Assembly: GCA_905178155.1 (NCBI GenBank)
Contig: CAJINV010000001.1
Location: forward strand, 1,104,606 to 1,168,605
Source of the DNA: Amoebophrya sp. A120
Lineage: Eukaryota; Sar; Dinophyceae; Syndiniales; Amoebophryaceae
Direction of reading: 5' to 3'
DNA length: 64,000 bases
A program made the translations under genes and the position numbers. This document shows, piece by piece, positions 43,801 to 53,089 of this stretch (the first letter of the stretch is position 1; the number at the start of each line of letters is the position of its first letter). The notes below the pieces were generated by a model. That model worked only from the letters and a program-made list of their open reading frames with translations. It ran no database searches and was not told where the DNA came from.

Positions 43801-46800
43801 CGCCCGAGTATTGCTGGAGAAGGCAAAGTCAAGGGTGAATGAAATCACAGATAAGAGGCGAGTGCTAGCCACGCTGGCAGCTGAGCTTCGAAAGGGGGAG
43901 CAGGAGTTCAAGAAGAAACTGAACGCGAGCAGTAAGCGGCCTGCTTCGGACGTGTTAGGCGGCTCACCGTGTGACCAAGGCGGATCGACCAACGCGGCGA
44001 CGGTGGGGGGCGGCTTCAAGGCTACATCCCACCTCCCCGTGAAGGGGGATTCGGAATCAGCAGGTAAAGGCAGAAGCGCCGGCGTGGTTCCCCGCGCGGA
44101 CGTAGTGGCTGCTGAGAAGTTAGTGCCCGTCGTTGTGCCAAGAAAAAGCCCGCGGGACACGGAAGTACACGCGACAAGCGGCCGGCCTGCGGATGAGGGT
44201 ATCAGGGCACCTGCGGCAAAAACAAGAAAGGTGTGCGGAGGAGGACGACGCGTTGACGGCGATGCAGTGCTGATGGATGAAGTGGACCGGGCGACGTCGC
44301 CTGGCACATTGAAAAGGGATCTAGTGACACAAGCACCATCAGAGGAGATGCCGACGGGGCAGCAGCGTGGGGAGGTAGCTAGCGACCGCGACGCTGCGCT
44401 GGCGGAGGACGGGTGGACACTGCCTACGGTCAAAGGAGCGCGCCTGGACGAGAATAAAGCACTGAAAGGCGATCTCATCGGCTTTGTCGGTCTGGTATGC
44501 AGGGCGGATGGTGAGGAAGTCAGATGCAAAAGCTCCGGCGAGGCCCGAAAGCTACTGATGAGTTTCATCTGCAACCAAGTACGACATGGCGACTCTGTGG
44601 CGTTCTACGAGTTATCTAAGTCGGCCGAGCTGATTATGGTGGACTCGTCCGGGAGTGCGGGCTGCTTAAGATCATCACGTGTATCCTACTTCCCAGCGTT
44701 CTTCGTGGGATCCCCGCCGGACAACGTACACCGGGGAGACATGTACGAGTTAACCACAAGCTCGGAAGCGGACCGTGCCAAAGCGCGAGTGAAGCTGCTG
44801 CATGTCGTTACGCACCTAAAGAACTCAAAAAGCAAAAAGGCGGCGGAGCGAAGAGAGCTGAGTAAGGTGTTCTGCGGGCACCAGGAAAAGGAGGCTAGGC
44901 TGCCCAGATACACGGTGCTCTTGGAGGGGAATATCCAAGGCAGGTGGACAGTGAAGGATAATCGCGACGGGACAAGACGGACGATGGAGCAAAACATGGA
45001 CAACTTGCGGCTGCTGCTAAGTGGAGGTGAGTGCGGTGACGGCGGCGCGCAAGCGGGCGGCCCTGGCCCGCAGGAGCATGTCGCGGCGTCGGGGATTTTG
45101 GAAGAGTGCGACGACGAGGAAGCCCAGACTGTCGGACGGGAGCGCACGGTAGTCGCCAACAGATATACGCTTCATTTTAACATGAACGGGTGGGGAGCCA
45201 ACTCGGGCAAGCTGGAGGACGCGTATGACGAGGCGCTTAAGAGAAATGCGGACTTTGACGAGGAAAGCGGATTTTGGATCATATTACACCTGAACGAGAC
45301 GCATATGCGCAACCTCGAAGAGGAGTTGCCACGCATAGCGGGCAGCGATGCAAGGCCTCGAGAGATTGCAGACGAAGGAGGATTCCTCGGCGCAGCAAAG
45401 TTGCTGGCTGCGTCGGATGATCGCGAGTTCGGGGCACCTGCAATAGGGGGCGCCGCGTTAATCCTCTGCCAGCCAGCCGAGCTGGGGTGGGCCATGCCGA
45501 CGGCGCGGTCGTCGTTCGCGAGAACAGTCACTACGAAGCCCAGTGTCAACCGCCTGACAGGAAGGCGGCACGAAGGCGAGAGTGGACGCGCCGGTGACGA
45601 CGGTGTGCAGGAGGAGGTGCTTCTGCAGGACAGATTCACCAAGGAGGATTTTGTGATGTGGTTCTGTAGTGTAGTGGTAGGTGATGAGTGCCACATTACT
45701 TTCTACATCAGACCAAATTTAAAACCCAATGCTACGGATGCGGAGGTGTCCTACGTCGCGAGTCAGCTCGCGGAGGCAGTGGCGGCTGCTAAGGCAGCGC
45801 GACGTCTTGCCACAAGGGTTCATCTGACGGCCGATATCAACGCAAAGCACGACAGCAGCTCGCGCGGTGAATTTTTGGCGTCGCTCCAGGAGCGGGGCAG
45901 GCAAGCTGCCTGGGCAAGATTCGGACAGATAATTCGAAGTTTTTTAGACGAAATCACGGAAGGTCTGGAGCCGAGAATCGTGGGCCCGACGTACCAGGAC
46001 AGGACGACGCCGGACATGTTCTGGTCGGGTGGCGGCTACGTCGGCATAGAAGAATGCAAGTTGTTGCGGTGGAGCGCGGGCGGCGATCTGGGGCCGATCG
46101 GACAAGCATCGGATCACGCGATGATAGCAGTTAGAGAGCAGCTGGAAGTACGAGATCACTTGCAGAGGTTGCAAGACGTGGCAACGGGAGTGCCATCGCT
46201 CATCGTGAACGTATCCTGGAAGTGGAAGGACTGGTGGAAACACATATGGAACTGGAAAAGCCCGCAGGCCAATACCAGCGGCTGGATGTTGCCGGGGGAG
46301 GCTAGGCGGCTGATTTTCGGAAGGTTCGACGACTTCGAGTTGCTACCGACAAACGCCTGCCCGGGCCCGAAGACCGCGGTAGTTCCGGAATTCGAAATCT
46401 ACAAAGGATACAAGATGCACATCAAGCTAGATCGGGACGACGCGCCAGAAGCTGGAAAACTACAGCAAGTGTACGCAGAGTGCAGTAGCCAGTTGCTCCA
46501 GACGCAGTCTTTTACTGAGTTCGAGGAGGTGCTGGCGGAGGCGCTGGTAGGTTGCGATCTGGCGGAGCAAGCAGGTGCAAGCAGCAAGATCCCAGCATCA
46601 TACAAGAAAAGAGAAGACAAAAATAAAGATGAGAAAGGCGGAAGCGGAGTATCAGCGGTAGCCAGGGCCCGGAAGGTGTTCGAGGGCAAGGCGAAAGGAT
46701 CACCGGTGTCCAGGTACTCCGGCATGTTGGTGGACGGGTTCCGGATGAGCTCAGAACTACAGGCAGTAAGAAACGTGGTGCGGTATTTCTACGAGAAGCC

Positions 46801-49450
46801 AGACTTGATCAAGGAGCAGGCTGGATGGGTCAGCATAGGGAGCAAGGCGCTTGAGGGGAGTAGCTATAAGCGCTTCCTCGAGTCCCTACTACGAGTGGCA
46901 AAGATCTGCAAACCCATACACGTGCCGGGTCACCGAATAAAACGCCAGCTTGACAAGCTAAACGAGAACTTACGAGGTCCGGCCGGTGTGCGGGGCTTCA
47001 TCTACAAAGGGATGCGAGAGGAGCACGCCAGGCATCTTGCCAAGCTGATCGAAAAGCAATATGAAGACCTCCAAAGCTGCGACAGAGCGGAGGAGCTGGC
47101 GTCCAGGCAGGACAAGAACGAGGGAATCTGTCTGGCATGCGGGATTGCGAAAGGTGAAAGGGTGGCGACGGTCAACAAATTACGCATAACGCAGTCGGAG
47201 CAGGTGCCATCCAGAATCGCGCAGGCAGAGCAGACGGACGTGGCGATTACACTTGCGAAGACGAAGCTGATCGGGGATATTGCGAAAGGGGGCTGTCCCG
47301 GAATAAACTTGCTAACAACAGCAACAAGAAGAGAGGCGGCGCGCAAAAGTCTGATACCAGCGGGGCGGCCGGCAGAGGAGTTGCAGCGCGTGATGATAGC
47401 CAGCATCTCTTTCGATATGCGAGCAATGTTCGACACGCTGACGGGCTGGGTGCTGATCACAACTCAGATTTTACTAGGAATGCACCCCGGGCACCTGCTG
47501 AAGCTCCTGATGCTGCACCAGTCTCGCAAGATATACTTTCGGGTGGATGGGTACACGCTGAGGGTGAAAGGTCATAGAGGCGGCTTGCAGGGGACACATG
47601 ACGCACTGCTAGCAGGCTTGCTGGTACCACTTCCATGGCTACAGCTGGTAAGGCGGGCGCTCGCGTCGGCGCGGGACGGGACAGGTCAGCTGTCGGCGCA
47701 GTGTCTGGACACAGCGGCGGTATCGGTGGAGAGGGAATTGCAGGAGCTGAAGACGAAATTTGAAGAGGCTATTTTGAACTACGGGGAAGATTCGGTACAC
47801 AAAAGTTACCGGAAGACCGCGCAGCTGGACGCGCCGGTGGTGGAAGAGCCACATGACGCATCCAAGGTCGGAGGCCAGGAGGCGTGCGATGCGGTAACGG
47901 CATGCATCGACGACACGGAGATCCGCTTTGCCTTCACGCGGCAAGATCTACAGAGCGGCCTGTTTCGCAGATTGGTGGCATTAATAAGCAGGATCATTGA
48001 GCACCTGTGCGAGACAGCCGAATTATTTCTAGCGGTCGAAAAGTGCGAGGCCGTGGTGGTGAACTGCGCCAGCACGGGGGAGGAGGGGGCGAGCTCGCTC
48101 TCGAAAGAAGAAACGACGGAGATACGGAGGAGTTTAACAGTGTTCGGCAAGGAGTTCAAGTTGAAGGCGGCATTGAAACTCTTCGGGTTTCCGATAGCGG
48201 AGGACATCGCCACGCAGTACTGCAAGCAGATACGGAGCGCGATGTTTCTGGCTAGAGGGATCTGCGTGGAGGCATGGAAAGGGCGAGCAACAGCGTCGCA
48301 CTTCACCTCAGTTCCACAGTGGGTGACATTCGCAAAAATACGGCACCTTCTCGCGGCCTTGACACAGGTGTCCGAGGAGACAGCAACAGCAGTGATGGAG
48401 GCTGCAGCGTTAGTATGCCTAGAGATGATAGGCGTTTCAAACAGCTTATTCAGCAAGCTGCAGGACGCGGTGGAGAGGAGAGCCGGGCAGAGAGTATCAG
48501 CCGCGGACTTCTTCTTCGGATTCTTCGCGAGAACGCCAATACGGGAGGCGGTGGAGAGGACGGCACGCAAGGCGGTGGCGAAGGAAGCGTGCGCATTGGG
48601 CTACATTGCATCCAACGCCATGGACAGCGCCCTGACGGGTCTGGACATTGAGGAGCAGCGGAGGAGGAAAAAACTTTGGAGCAACAAGGAACTGAGGATA
48701 GCGGCACTACCCCGTCGAAGCAAGTGCGAGCTGCTGGAGACCGTCGGCAAGCTGCCCGCGATCTCCTACGATAAGCAAAATCAGACAGAGCAAAACAGTC
48801 TCAGCATAATAATAGCGAAGATTGGACGCGCGGCGGTGAGATACGGGAAGACAGCCAGCGGCAAATGGAAAATGGAAGAGAAATTAGTGGTATCGCTGCC
48901 AGATGAGGACGTCTATCCGCGAATTGGGAGGGCGATTCAGGTTGGCTACCAGGTGGCGGCGGGACGGTTGCTGGAGACGAGCGTCAGTCGGGAAAACGTC
49001 TCCATAGCGGTCTACTCCTGGTCGAAGGGTGCGGAGGATGAGAATGGACTGGTGAGTGAAGCAACAGCAAAAGCGATCACGACGGTATGTGCGGAGCGGA
49101 TAGCATTTCTAGCTCAGAAGGAGCCCGCGGCCCAGGTCCTGCAGCTGGCAAGGAGCGAAGTGGAAACGACATGGAAAACGCACGACGAAATCTACCCACC
49201 GGCATGGGACGACGAGGTGTTCATACAGGAGGACGAAGAAGAAAAATTCCAGATGTGGCACGAATTATTAAGTAAAGAACTAGCGCCATTGCCGGAACCA
49301 AAAGAAGGCGACGCCAGGACGTCAATTAAGAAGTTGAAGGGGGCGATGAAAGAGCGTCTAGAAGATTGGATAAGAAAGCAGAATGACGAAGAGTGGCGGC
49401 TAAGGGGTAGCGATGAAAGGGATGCAGGCGTAGCAGCTCTAGGCAACTAG
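37817..49450 (+). CDS. LINE-like retrotransposon polyprotein (OTU-like, C2H2, AP-endonuclease, RT)
   Basis: One uninterrupted frame of about 3880 codons, open from before the first ATG at 37817 to the stop at 49448-49450. Numbering from 37817: around 450-535 an OTU-protease-like segment (ESNCLYEAIAAQV with a candidate Cys, GRHVDVM with a candidate His); about 1015-1090 two C2H2 fingers (CKNCQELF..., CVACQRAFPDIEILHRHF); about 2450-2780 an AP-endonuclease/EEP domain (ILHLNETHM, HLTADINAKHDSS, DMFWSGGG, SDHAMI); about 3155-3450 reverse transcriptase with motif A SFDMRAMFDTL, motif B RGGLQGTHDALLAG, motif C CIDDTE. No RNase H or restriction-like endonuclease was recognised. The intact frame over 11.6 kb suggests recent activity. 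The protein would nick target DNA and prime reverse transcription there. Confidence 0.82.
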   Translation: MLSGLLLSQAMSRVPSSRQFSSGLGFPLGLLLPWCLAKLTVFPFVKQVVSRCAFVFSNKKYTKTLLRQTSAGMSSTFSSAGLAVPLHSFWSPPQITRGPEGALLFDTVRNALLEGVVEARSYAMDYKRAESAPPVLRSRLHAAPAPERLVSQPEVLPGGVSHDSVTPSAVGLHCSVNAFQLVATDLYPDYGAAIPLGCRKQFPSMGSGHDQRVTGPPPLDFARLIPSLPGVGARIKKKGSGGSRDSYLRQRDLPQVTVAIASVRPPCVRMVEVSKDDRTRRSCVQRLDQEGARASRGCSLRPAHKRELYVSAFPNFSKFLVLDDDGELGREEEVRMQLRSELTTSNAKKRLRKTKRRPQASIGAFTNDKWIRQLLFEEAQGGRTTTGKAGGDAEKDTSRERLASIIEGRGVCFYDCEAGYIKVGRNAAKEALRGGLGRRYAERKPRIKSMKVESNCLYEAIAAQVKLPVAEVMKLCDNFSGEADEHDLCIAAQAMQCVFHLDYGKGRYLRVYPRIHEQNGGGNFKVLFFGMTADGRHVDVMAGRPRKKNPDTRKLIRQSGRIRSSMQRGAGEIHLAGNHSRSNRRRAPSGAVLRSSRCEFKNVTEKQFLNFLITISENGRVESSCINKRDTNDQTVCFEWGAAPGATVTCRWWPTGSLSMQGDAGGAADAFDSFIQQGYCGSQKAHFKIWKGGRYAADKVMERSRSRKRAGGKQDVTSPTRDRHRRREQQHASSDDDVGGLLSRPREPARRKVDWAKDDVSYGSIDSAGPTASRTPKIVPQSSQALDQRAAAAGGRWSRSQAYSDRSIPLNHVVSKAGLHKKTMAGEDLRTDSRKRCSSDMRNQERQGAAGRTPERQHSGGWSQRLVAPRPREEDLWPPAAAARRLEGHPPIKEVGWSLERPTLKLKVACQSKVANPVRDGGPAIGSSSSSCREEDAAERGLAEQRRLQRSKWSIDESSSESWSAPKKCAAGASQHRRSCKDLFEDYEVYSSPEKMEVAPESCDFLHDEINQVMLLKCKNCQELFVDREEFSAHGCGSTREAGETKNHTDADNWYERETEPKFVCVACQRAFPDIEILHRHFRESELHKRNTAARVGKGGQPGAASGAASVLALKGKRQAGKAKKRSGIDLELDLYSESSSSPVKSPARKKKAGISPRQRSKKESAQIAGGASTAAQGRDSLGEAKVGAPLRSWSKNSLYDLLISDAEAIMHSVRDRDQRNSLAQLLDKDASSRPGSDDQDNHEGEAGGNSSSRALQLAARMSLCRAVWLRTEGEEKNMNVLKSLKELVEEGEVEGALFVPYDQDAPCPGTDRPALKSLVRTERTGRPGAQLAPWSVRFDEKLLPAYGVAITQVILKISLGSKQAAEISRCVTELTSGTTADKDLSHSKVRRVMNLIRMLEIEQADRIGYHQGGSGRELAAGLRAGTWGFGIEKHCWIGKKTASWLCELAEEVKQGRRIPCQLEVHRSKEQSSEVVREQHTRWVDELARQHLRPHVLEGSGVAMLAINRKAVISMPFFTEKELEEDEELKRLVGNKASIWLPKKDKTRVVGNLRQHDFSTASVVNFSLRAGTERSHLQDGVERFAECNQLQVVPNPPGTGKAQPDGAYAIKFRLVHVDVADTAVKITKRMHERVAERYAQRGKLRRDTTRLLFDVDAHEMDDHLRERAKAAMGGTLHKETITTVHDHGSINVRKRPCCLFSDADMKSEALERLKKIFAKSANLLAEDHPRGVRILTKARREAQEKEERCAESCTHIIVAERLGKDKLALVDTMIEKVSGGRKQDMKRFRAKTSATLPSQEWCQVWRWECDDDISRTQDLIGADVSEFGLAACRKGGSGLIWPRSVLVDTQDNIGIYKKRHEDWHKRLKEAAAIASEKRHITRTSRTQIEAAGAPGARSQAKPKVREAARVAGVLKLKGVSTSPERSKGQGAMTAGGRDELGSKGSATTGEMQKLLDWVLEKSIKKDVKLESLSKAQDEVFRSFYMLMEKAPPGAGARVLLEKAKSRVNEITDKRRVLATLAAELRKGEQEFKKKLNASSKRPASDVLGGSPCDQGGSTNAATVGGGFKATSHLPVKGDSESAGKGRSAGVVPRADVVAAEKLVPVVVPRKSPRDTEVHATSGRPADEGIRAPAAKTRKVCGGGRRVDGDAVLMDEVDRATSPGTLKRDLVTQAPSEEMPTGQQRGEVASDRDAALAEDGWTLPTVKGARLDENKALKGDLIGFVGLVCRADGEEVRCKSSGEARKLLMSFICNQVRHGDSVAFYELSKSAELIMVDSSGSAGCLRSSRVSYFPAFFVGSPPDNVHRGDMYELTTSSEADRAKARVKLLHVVTHLKNSKSKKAAERRELSKVFCGHQEKEARLPRYTVLLEGNIQGRWTVKDNRDGTRRTMEQNMDNLRLLLSGGECGDGGAQAGGPGPQEHVAASGILEECDDEEAQTVGRERTVVANRYTLHFNMNGWGANSGKLEDAYDEALKRNADFDEESGFWIILHLNETHMRNLEEELPRIAGSDARPREIADEGGFLGAAKLLAASDDREFGAPAIGGAALILCQPAELGWAMPTARSSFARTVTTKPSVNRLTGRRHEGESGRAGDDGVQEEVLLQDRFTKEDFVMWFCSVVVGDECHITFYIRPNLKPNATDAEVSYVASQLAEAVAAAKAARRLATRVHLTADINAKHDSSSRGEFLASLQERGRQAAWARFGQIIRSFLDEITEGLEPRIVGPTYQDRTTPDMFWSGGGYVGIEECKLLRWSAGGDLGPIGQASDHAMIAVREQLEVRDHLQRLQDVATGVPSLIVNVSWKWKDWWKHIWNWKSPQANTSGWMLPGEARRLIFGRFDDFELLPTNACPGPKTAVVPEFEIYKGYKMHIKLDRDDAPEAGKLQQVYAECSSQLLQTQSFTEFEEVLAEALVGCDLAEQAGASSKIPASYKKREDKNKDEKGGSGVSAVARARKVFEGKAKGSPVSRYSGMLVDGFRMSSELQAVRNVVRYFYEKPDLIKEQAGWVSIGSKALEGSSYKRFLESLLRVAKICKPIHVPGHRIKRQLDKLNENLRGPAGVRGFIYKGMREEHARHLAKLIEKQYEDLQSCDRAEELASRQDKNEGICLACGIAKGERVATVNKLRITQSEQVPSRIAQAEQTDVAITLAKTKLIGDIAKGGCPGINLLTTATRREAARKSLIPAGRPAEELQRVMIASISFDMRAMFDTLTGWVLITTQILLGMHPGHLLKLLMLHQSRKIYFRVDGYTLRVKGHRGGLQGTHDALLAGLLVPLPWLQLVRRALASARDGTGQLSAQCLDTAAVSVERELQELKTKFEEAILNYGEDSVHKSYRKTAQLDAPVVEEPHDASKVGGQEACDAVTACIDDTEIRFAFTRQDLQSGLFRRLVALISRIIEHLCETAELFLAVEKCEAVVVNCASTGEEGASSLSKEETTEIRRSLTVFGKEFKLKAALKLFGFPIAEDIATQYCKQIRSAMFLARGICVEAWKGRATASHFTSVPQWVTFAKIRHLLAALTQVSEETATAVMEAAALVCLEMIGVSNSLFSKLQDAVERRAGQRVSAADFFFGFFARTPIREAVERTARKAVAKEACALGYIASNAMDSALTGLDIEEQRRRKKLWSNKELRIAALPRRSKCELLETVGKLPAISYDKQNQTEQNSLSIIIAKIGRAAVRYGKTASGKWKMEEKLVVSLPDEDVYPRIGRAIQVGYQVAAGRLLETSVSRENVSIAVYSWSKGAEDENGLVSEATAKAITTVCAERIAFLAQKEPAAQVLQLARSEVETTWKTHDEIYPPAWDDEVFIQEDEEEKFQMWHELLSKELAPLPEPKEGDARTSIKKLKGAMKERLEDWIRKQNDEEWRLRGSDERDAGVAALGN

Positions 49451-49576
49451 AGCAAAGAAGATAAGGATCAGGCTAATAGGTTGTTTTGTTTAACGCTTTT
49501 CTATCCCCACAGGAAAAAAAGAAGCAGAACGCAAAAGTCTGGTAGGTAAAGAAAAAGACAACAAAGACAGTGTTGA

Positions 49577-49751
49577 GGCCGTCGCGCCGCTTCTTTGTAT
49601 AAGTTGGTAAGATGTTACAGTGGCCGTCGCGCCGACCGCAAGGAAGAGCTTCTTTTACTTAGGACCGTCGTGTCCGTCATCCACTGCAAAAGCAGTGTGA
49701 GTGTGCTACATTTGGCTGTCGCGCCGCACTTGTATCAAGGCCGTCGAGCCT
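49577..49751. repeat. Five spaced GGCCGTCGCGCCG motifs downstream of the LINE ORF
   Basis: Copies or near-copies start at 49577, 49622, 49662, 49714 and 49739. The motif is partly self-complementary (GGC..GCC). They lie just past the polyprotein stop, so probably in the element's 3' untranslated region. Confidence 0.7.
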
Positions 49752-49796
49752 TACCGACTGATCCTCGTACGAGGGGGATCGGGCGTGACCCAAATA

Positions 49797-52354
49797 ATTT
49801 CTACTGCAGCGACCTGGCGAACCCGGCATGCTCGCTGGCTTGCAGTGACCAACACGAGTATTTGCACGCAGGAAACGAACAACGCTGAACCAAGATGAAA
49901 AAAACAAAAAGCCAAACGTGTAGTGCTAGCGCTGGTGGCTACTGCAAGAACGGTGGACCGTTGAAATTTAGGAGTGTCTCCATAATCGATGATCCAGATG
50001 GACAACAAAGCAATCCGAAGTCACCATCTGAAGAACTTGACAGCGCCGAACATCAGGAGAGTTCGTAAAGATGGTGTCCATGCTCCCCGCCATTGTGGTT
50101 CGTCCGCCTATTAGACAACTACTAATCGCCGGAAGAAGTCCGGGGTCGCACTGAAACGGAAGAGGAAACAAGGTTGAGTTTGTTTGTTGTGAGCGAACAA
50201 GAGCGGAAGTTCTCCTGATCGTTCGTGCAAAGTTGGGCTCGATATGCATATTTGTTATTGCGTGCCATTACCTCGACCTGCTGCAGTGGCTTCATTAGAA
50301 TCAACCGGATTCATGTGTCGTATGTGATAAGATGTGCGGGCTGTCTTCTACAACTTAGCCTCGTGTTTATTGCGACTGGCTGTTAAAGAAGAACCATGGC
50401 AAGAACACGAGCAGATTAGCGTACTTTTGAGAGGAGTACGAACTAGTACTGCATGTAGTCGGGGTTAAGTTTCGCATAGAAAAGATGACCTCCGCACCTG
50501 TTGGACGACTCCGGCGAACGCGAAAGCACGGTGGGAGTCCGCAAGCTGGGTGTCCGCTCTCTGACCGCGGAAGGAGTAGCGCTGTTGCCGCTTTCTCCCC
50601 CTCGTCCTCCCTGGCGCTACTACTGGTTTTTCAGCACCTTCTTTCCGGGGTTGCAGCGCTCGATGTGCTGGACCACACAAACTCCAAGAAGGAGATCGCC
50701 GCCTGGGCCGTCGAGACTGGGAGGGCGCCGAGTGGGAGGCGATTGCGACAGGAGAAGGAACCCCTGCATCCGAGCGCGAGCGAATCGAGCCCGAGCGCAA
50801 CCAAGATGGAGCAGCCCGCGGCGAGGAGGTACAGCCCGACCCACTACCTTTTGGACGCGAATGGCGGGGGCGAGGCTCTGGCCCAGGTCACCAGTGCAGC
50901 GTCGCGACACGGGCAGCCGGAACCAACCGCGGAAGGCCGGGACCCGTCGCAGTTGCAACGTCGAGGTAAGAACTTCGCACACAGCTCCGCTCTGGCAATA
51001 GGTGTGCTACCCGCAGCGAAGAGGAAGGAAAATGCGGGTGGTTACGGGAATGCCACCGAAGATCAAGCGAGTCCTCTCGGCAGCACACGAACGGCAGCGA
51101 AAACGAACAGCACATCTATCGGTTCTAGCAGCCTCACCGCAGGAGGGCCCGGCCGTGAAACGAGCGGGAACTCCGCACGGTTGCAGCGGGGAGCTGGTCG
51201 TGGTGCCGAGAGCGTTTTACAGCAGGAGCAGGGACGAATCCATCATGTGGCCACGGGCGCGCGAGGATCGCGAGCCGCGTCGAAGACCATGGGGGCGCTG
51301 ACTGTCACCGCGGCCACAGCATCCAGCGAGTACGCGAGCGACGCGATCAGTGCCAACTTGATTGACGGCGACATCACAACATATGCACACACCTCGGATA
51401 ACACGGCTGATTGTGGACCGGCGCAGAAGTGCCCCTGGTTTCAATTGGACTTGGGCGAAACGATGACTGTGGACAAGGTGCGCGTAGATACTATTTTCTG
51501 GTATCTTCCTGGTCTTCAAAATGCTGACGGCTCTAATCATATATTCAAACTTTTTGCACCAGATATAATTATCCATCATGGTCTCTACTTAGGAATTGGA
51601 TTGTCTTTTTACTGAACAGCTCCTGCCGGTAGCTCTGCAATGTCACGGCCGAATAATTGTTGATTCTTTCAAAAAAGGTGAAGCTAAGCGCGCACAAAGG
51701 GATGACTCAGATGCGGCGCAACCTGTTCATCGCGCCGATGAGAGATGACAACGGCGTGGTCGAGTATGAGTTCGGGGACGACATGACGGGTGGAATCAAG
51801 GGCGGGATGCGCGTGCTGGTGGGAAACTCGGCGCGTGACAGGGCGGATACGTCGGAGTTCAACAAGGACATGAGTTCGTGGAGTGGCACCGAACAAGGTT
51901 CCGTTTGCCCGGAGCCGCCTACAGGTACGGAGTGTGAGACGATCCAGTGTGAGGATCCAGCGACTTGTCTCGACCGCTTCGTTGCGGACCCTACCGACAC
52001 CGATTACGGCGCTGCTACGGTGGACTGCAAGGGCAAGCAGGGCCGGTACGTGACGATTGAGCTCCCGGGCGTTACTGCTAGAGACACGGGACAACTTCGC
52101 ACTCTGGGGCTCACAGAGGTTGCGGTCGAGGGCGGGCCCGCGAAAGCAAGTGAGGAGGCCTCTACCACGCCGGCGCCAGAAGCCTCCGCGCGAGCAGTGG
52201 CAGCGACTTCCCCCCTCCTCTTGGGCATCGTACTAGTCGCACAGATGCTGACCGGCGTGTAGCAGATGTCGACAGAGGAGCCGCGTTCTGCAAGCGAAGT
52301 TCTTTTGTAGAAAACAGAAGCCAAAAATAAAATACCAAGCGTTGTTCAAAAGCG
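49797..52354 (+). repeat. Tandem duplication, unit 1 (2.56 kb)
   Basis: Starts at TTTCTACTGCAGCGACC and is repeated from 52355. The unit includes about 0.7 kb upstream of the gene and the whole F5/8C gene 1. Divergence is modest, with small insertions and deletions in the non-coding part. Confidence 0.9.
50485..52262 (+). CDS. F5/8C (fucolectin-like) predicted GPI-anchored surface protein, copy 1
   Basis: Exons 50485-51477 and 51678-52262 (intron GT-AG, 200 bp); 525 codons plus stop. A hydrophobic segment near residues 40-57 (SSLALLLVFQHLLSGVAALD) looks like a signal peptide after a basic leader. A long Ser/Arg/Gln-rich region follows. From about residue 268 a galactose-binding-like fold is seen: TASSEYASDAISANLIDGD, CPWFQLDLGETMTVDKVKL, GGMRVLVGNS, a Cys-rich loop (CPEPPTGTECETIQCEDPATC) and GRYVTIELPG. 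This pattern fits eel-fucolectin/F5/8C lectins that bind fucose or galactose. The C terminus ends in a hydrophobic run (ATSPLLLGIVLVAQMLTGV) after a small-residue stretch, as in GPI-anchor signals. A role in host contact is speculation. Confidence 0.72.
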
Positions 52355-53089
52355 CAAACTTCTACTGCAGCAGCTTGGCGAACCCGGCATGCTCGCTGGC
52401 TTGCAGCGACCAACGCGAGCATAATTTGCGCGCAGGAAGCGAACCACGCTGAAACAAGACGAAAAAAATCAAAAGCCAAACGTGTAGTGCTAGCACTGGT
52501 GGCTTCTAGAACTGCAAGAACGGTGGACCGTTGAAATTAATTCAGGAGTGTCGCCATAAGTAATCGATGATCCAGATGGACACCAAAGCAATCCGAAGTC
52601 ACCATCTGAACTTGACAGCGCCGAACATCACGAGAGTTCGACGTGAAGATGTTGTCCATGCTCCCCGCCATTGTGGTTCGTCCGCCTATTGATATAAACA
52701 ACTATCGATCTTCGCCGGAAGTAGAAGTCCGGGGTCGCAGACTTTGGCAAACGACAGCACTGAAACAGAAGAGGAAACAAGGTTGAGTTTCTGTGTTGTG
52801 TGCGAACAAGAGCGGAAGTTCTCCTGATCGTTCGTGTAAAGCTGGGCTCGATATTCATATTTGTTATTGCGTGCCATTACCTCGACCTCCTCTGCAGTGG
52901 GTTTTTTCGGATTCCTGTGTCGTATGTGATAAAATGTGCGGCGGGCTGTCTTCTACAACTTAGCCTCTTGTTTATTGCGACTGGCTGCTAAAAAAGAACC
53001 ATGGCAAGAACACGAGCAGATTAGCGTACTTTTGAGAGGAGTACGACTTAGTACTGCATGTAGTCGGGGGTAAGTTTCGCATAGAAAAG
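52263..53089. other. Spacer between the two F5/8C genes
   Basis: Contains the duplicated upstream region (matches 49797-50484). No separate gene seen; it presumably carries the promoter of copy 2. Confidence 0.6.
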
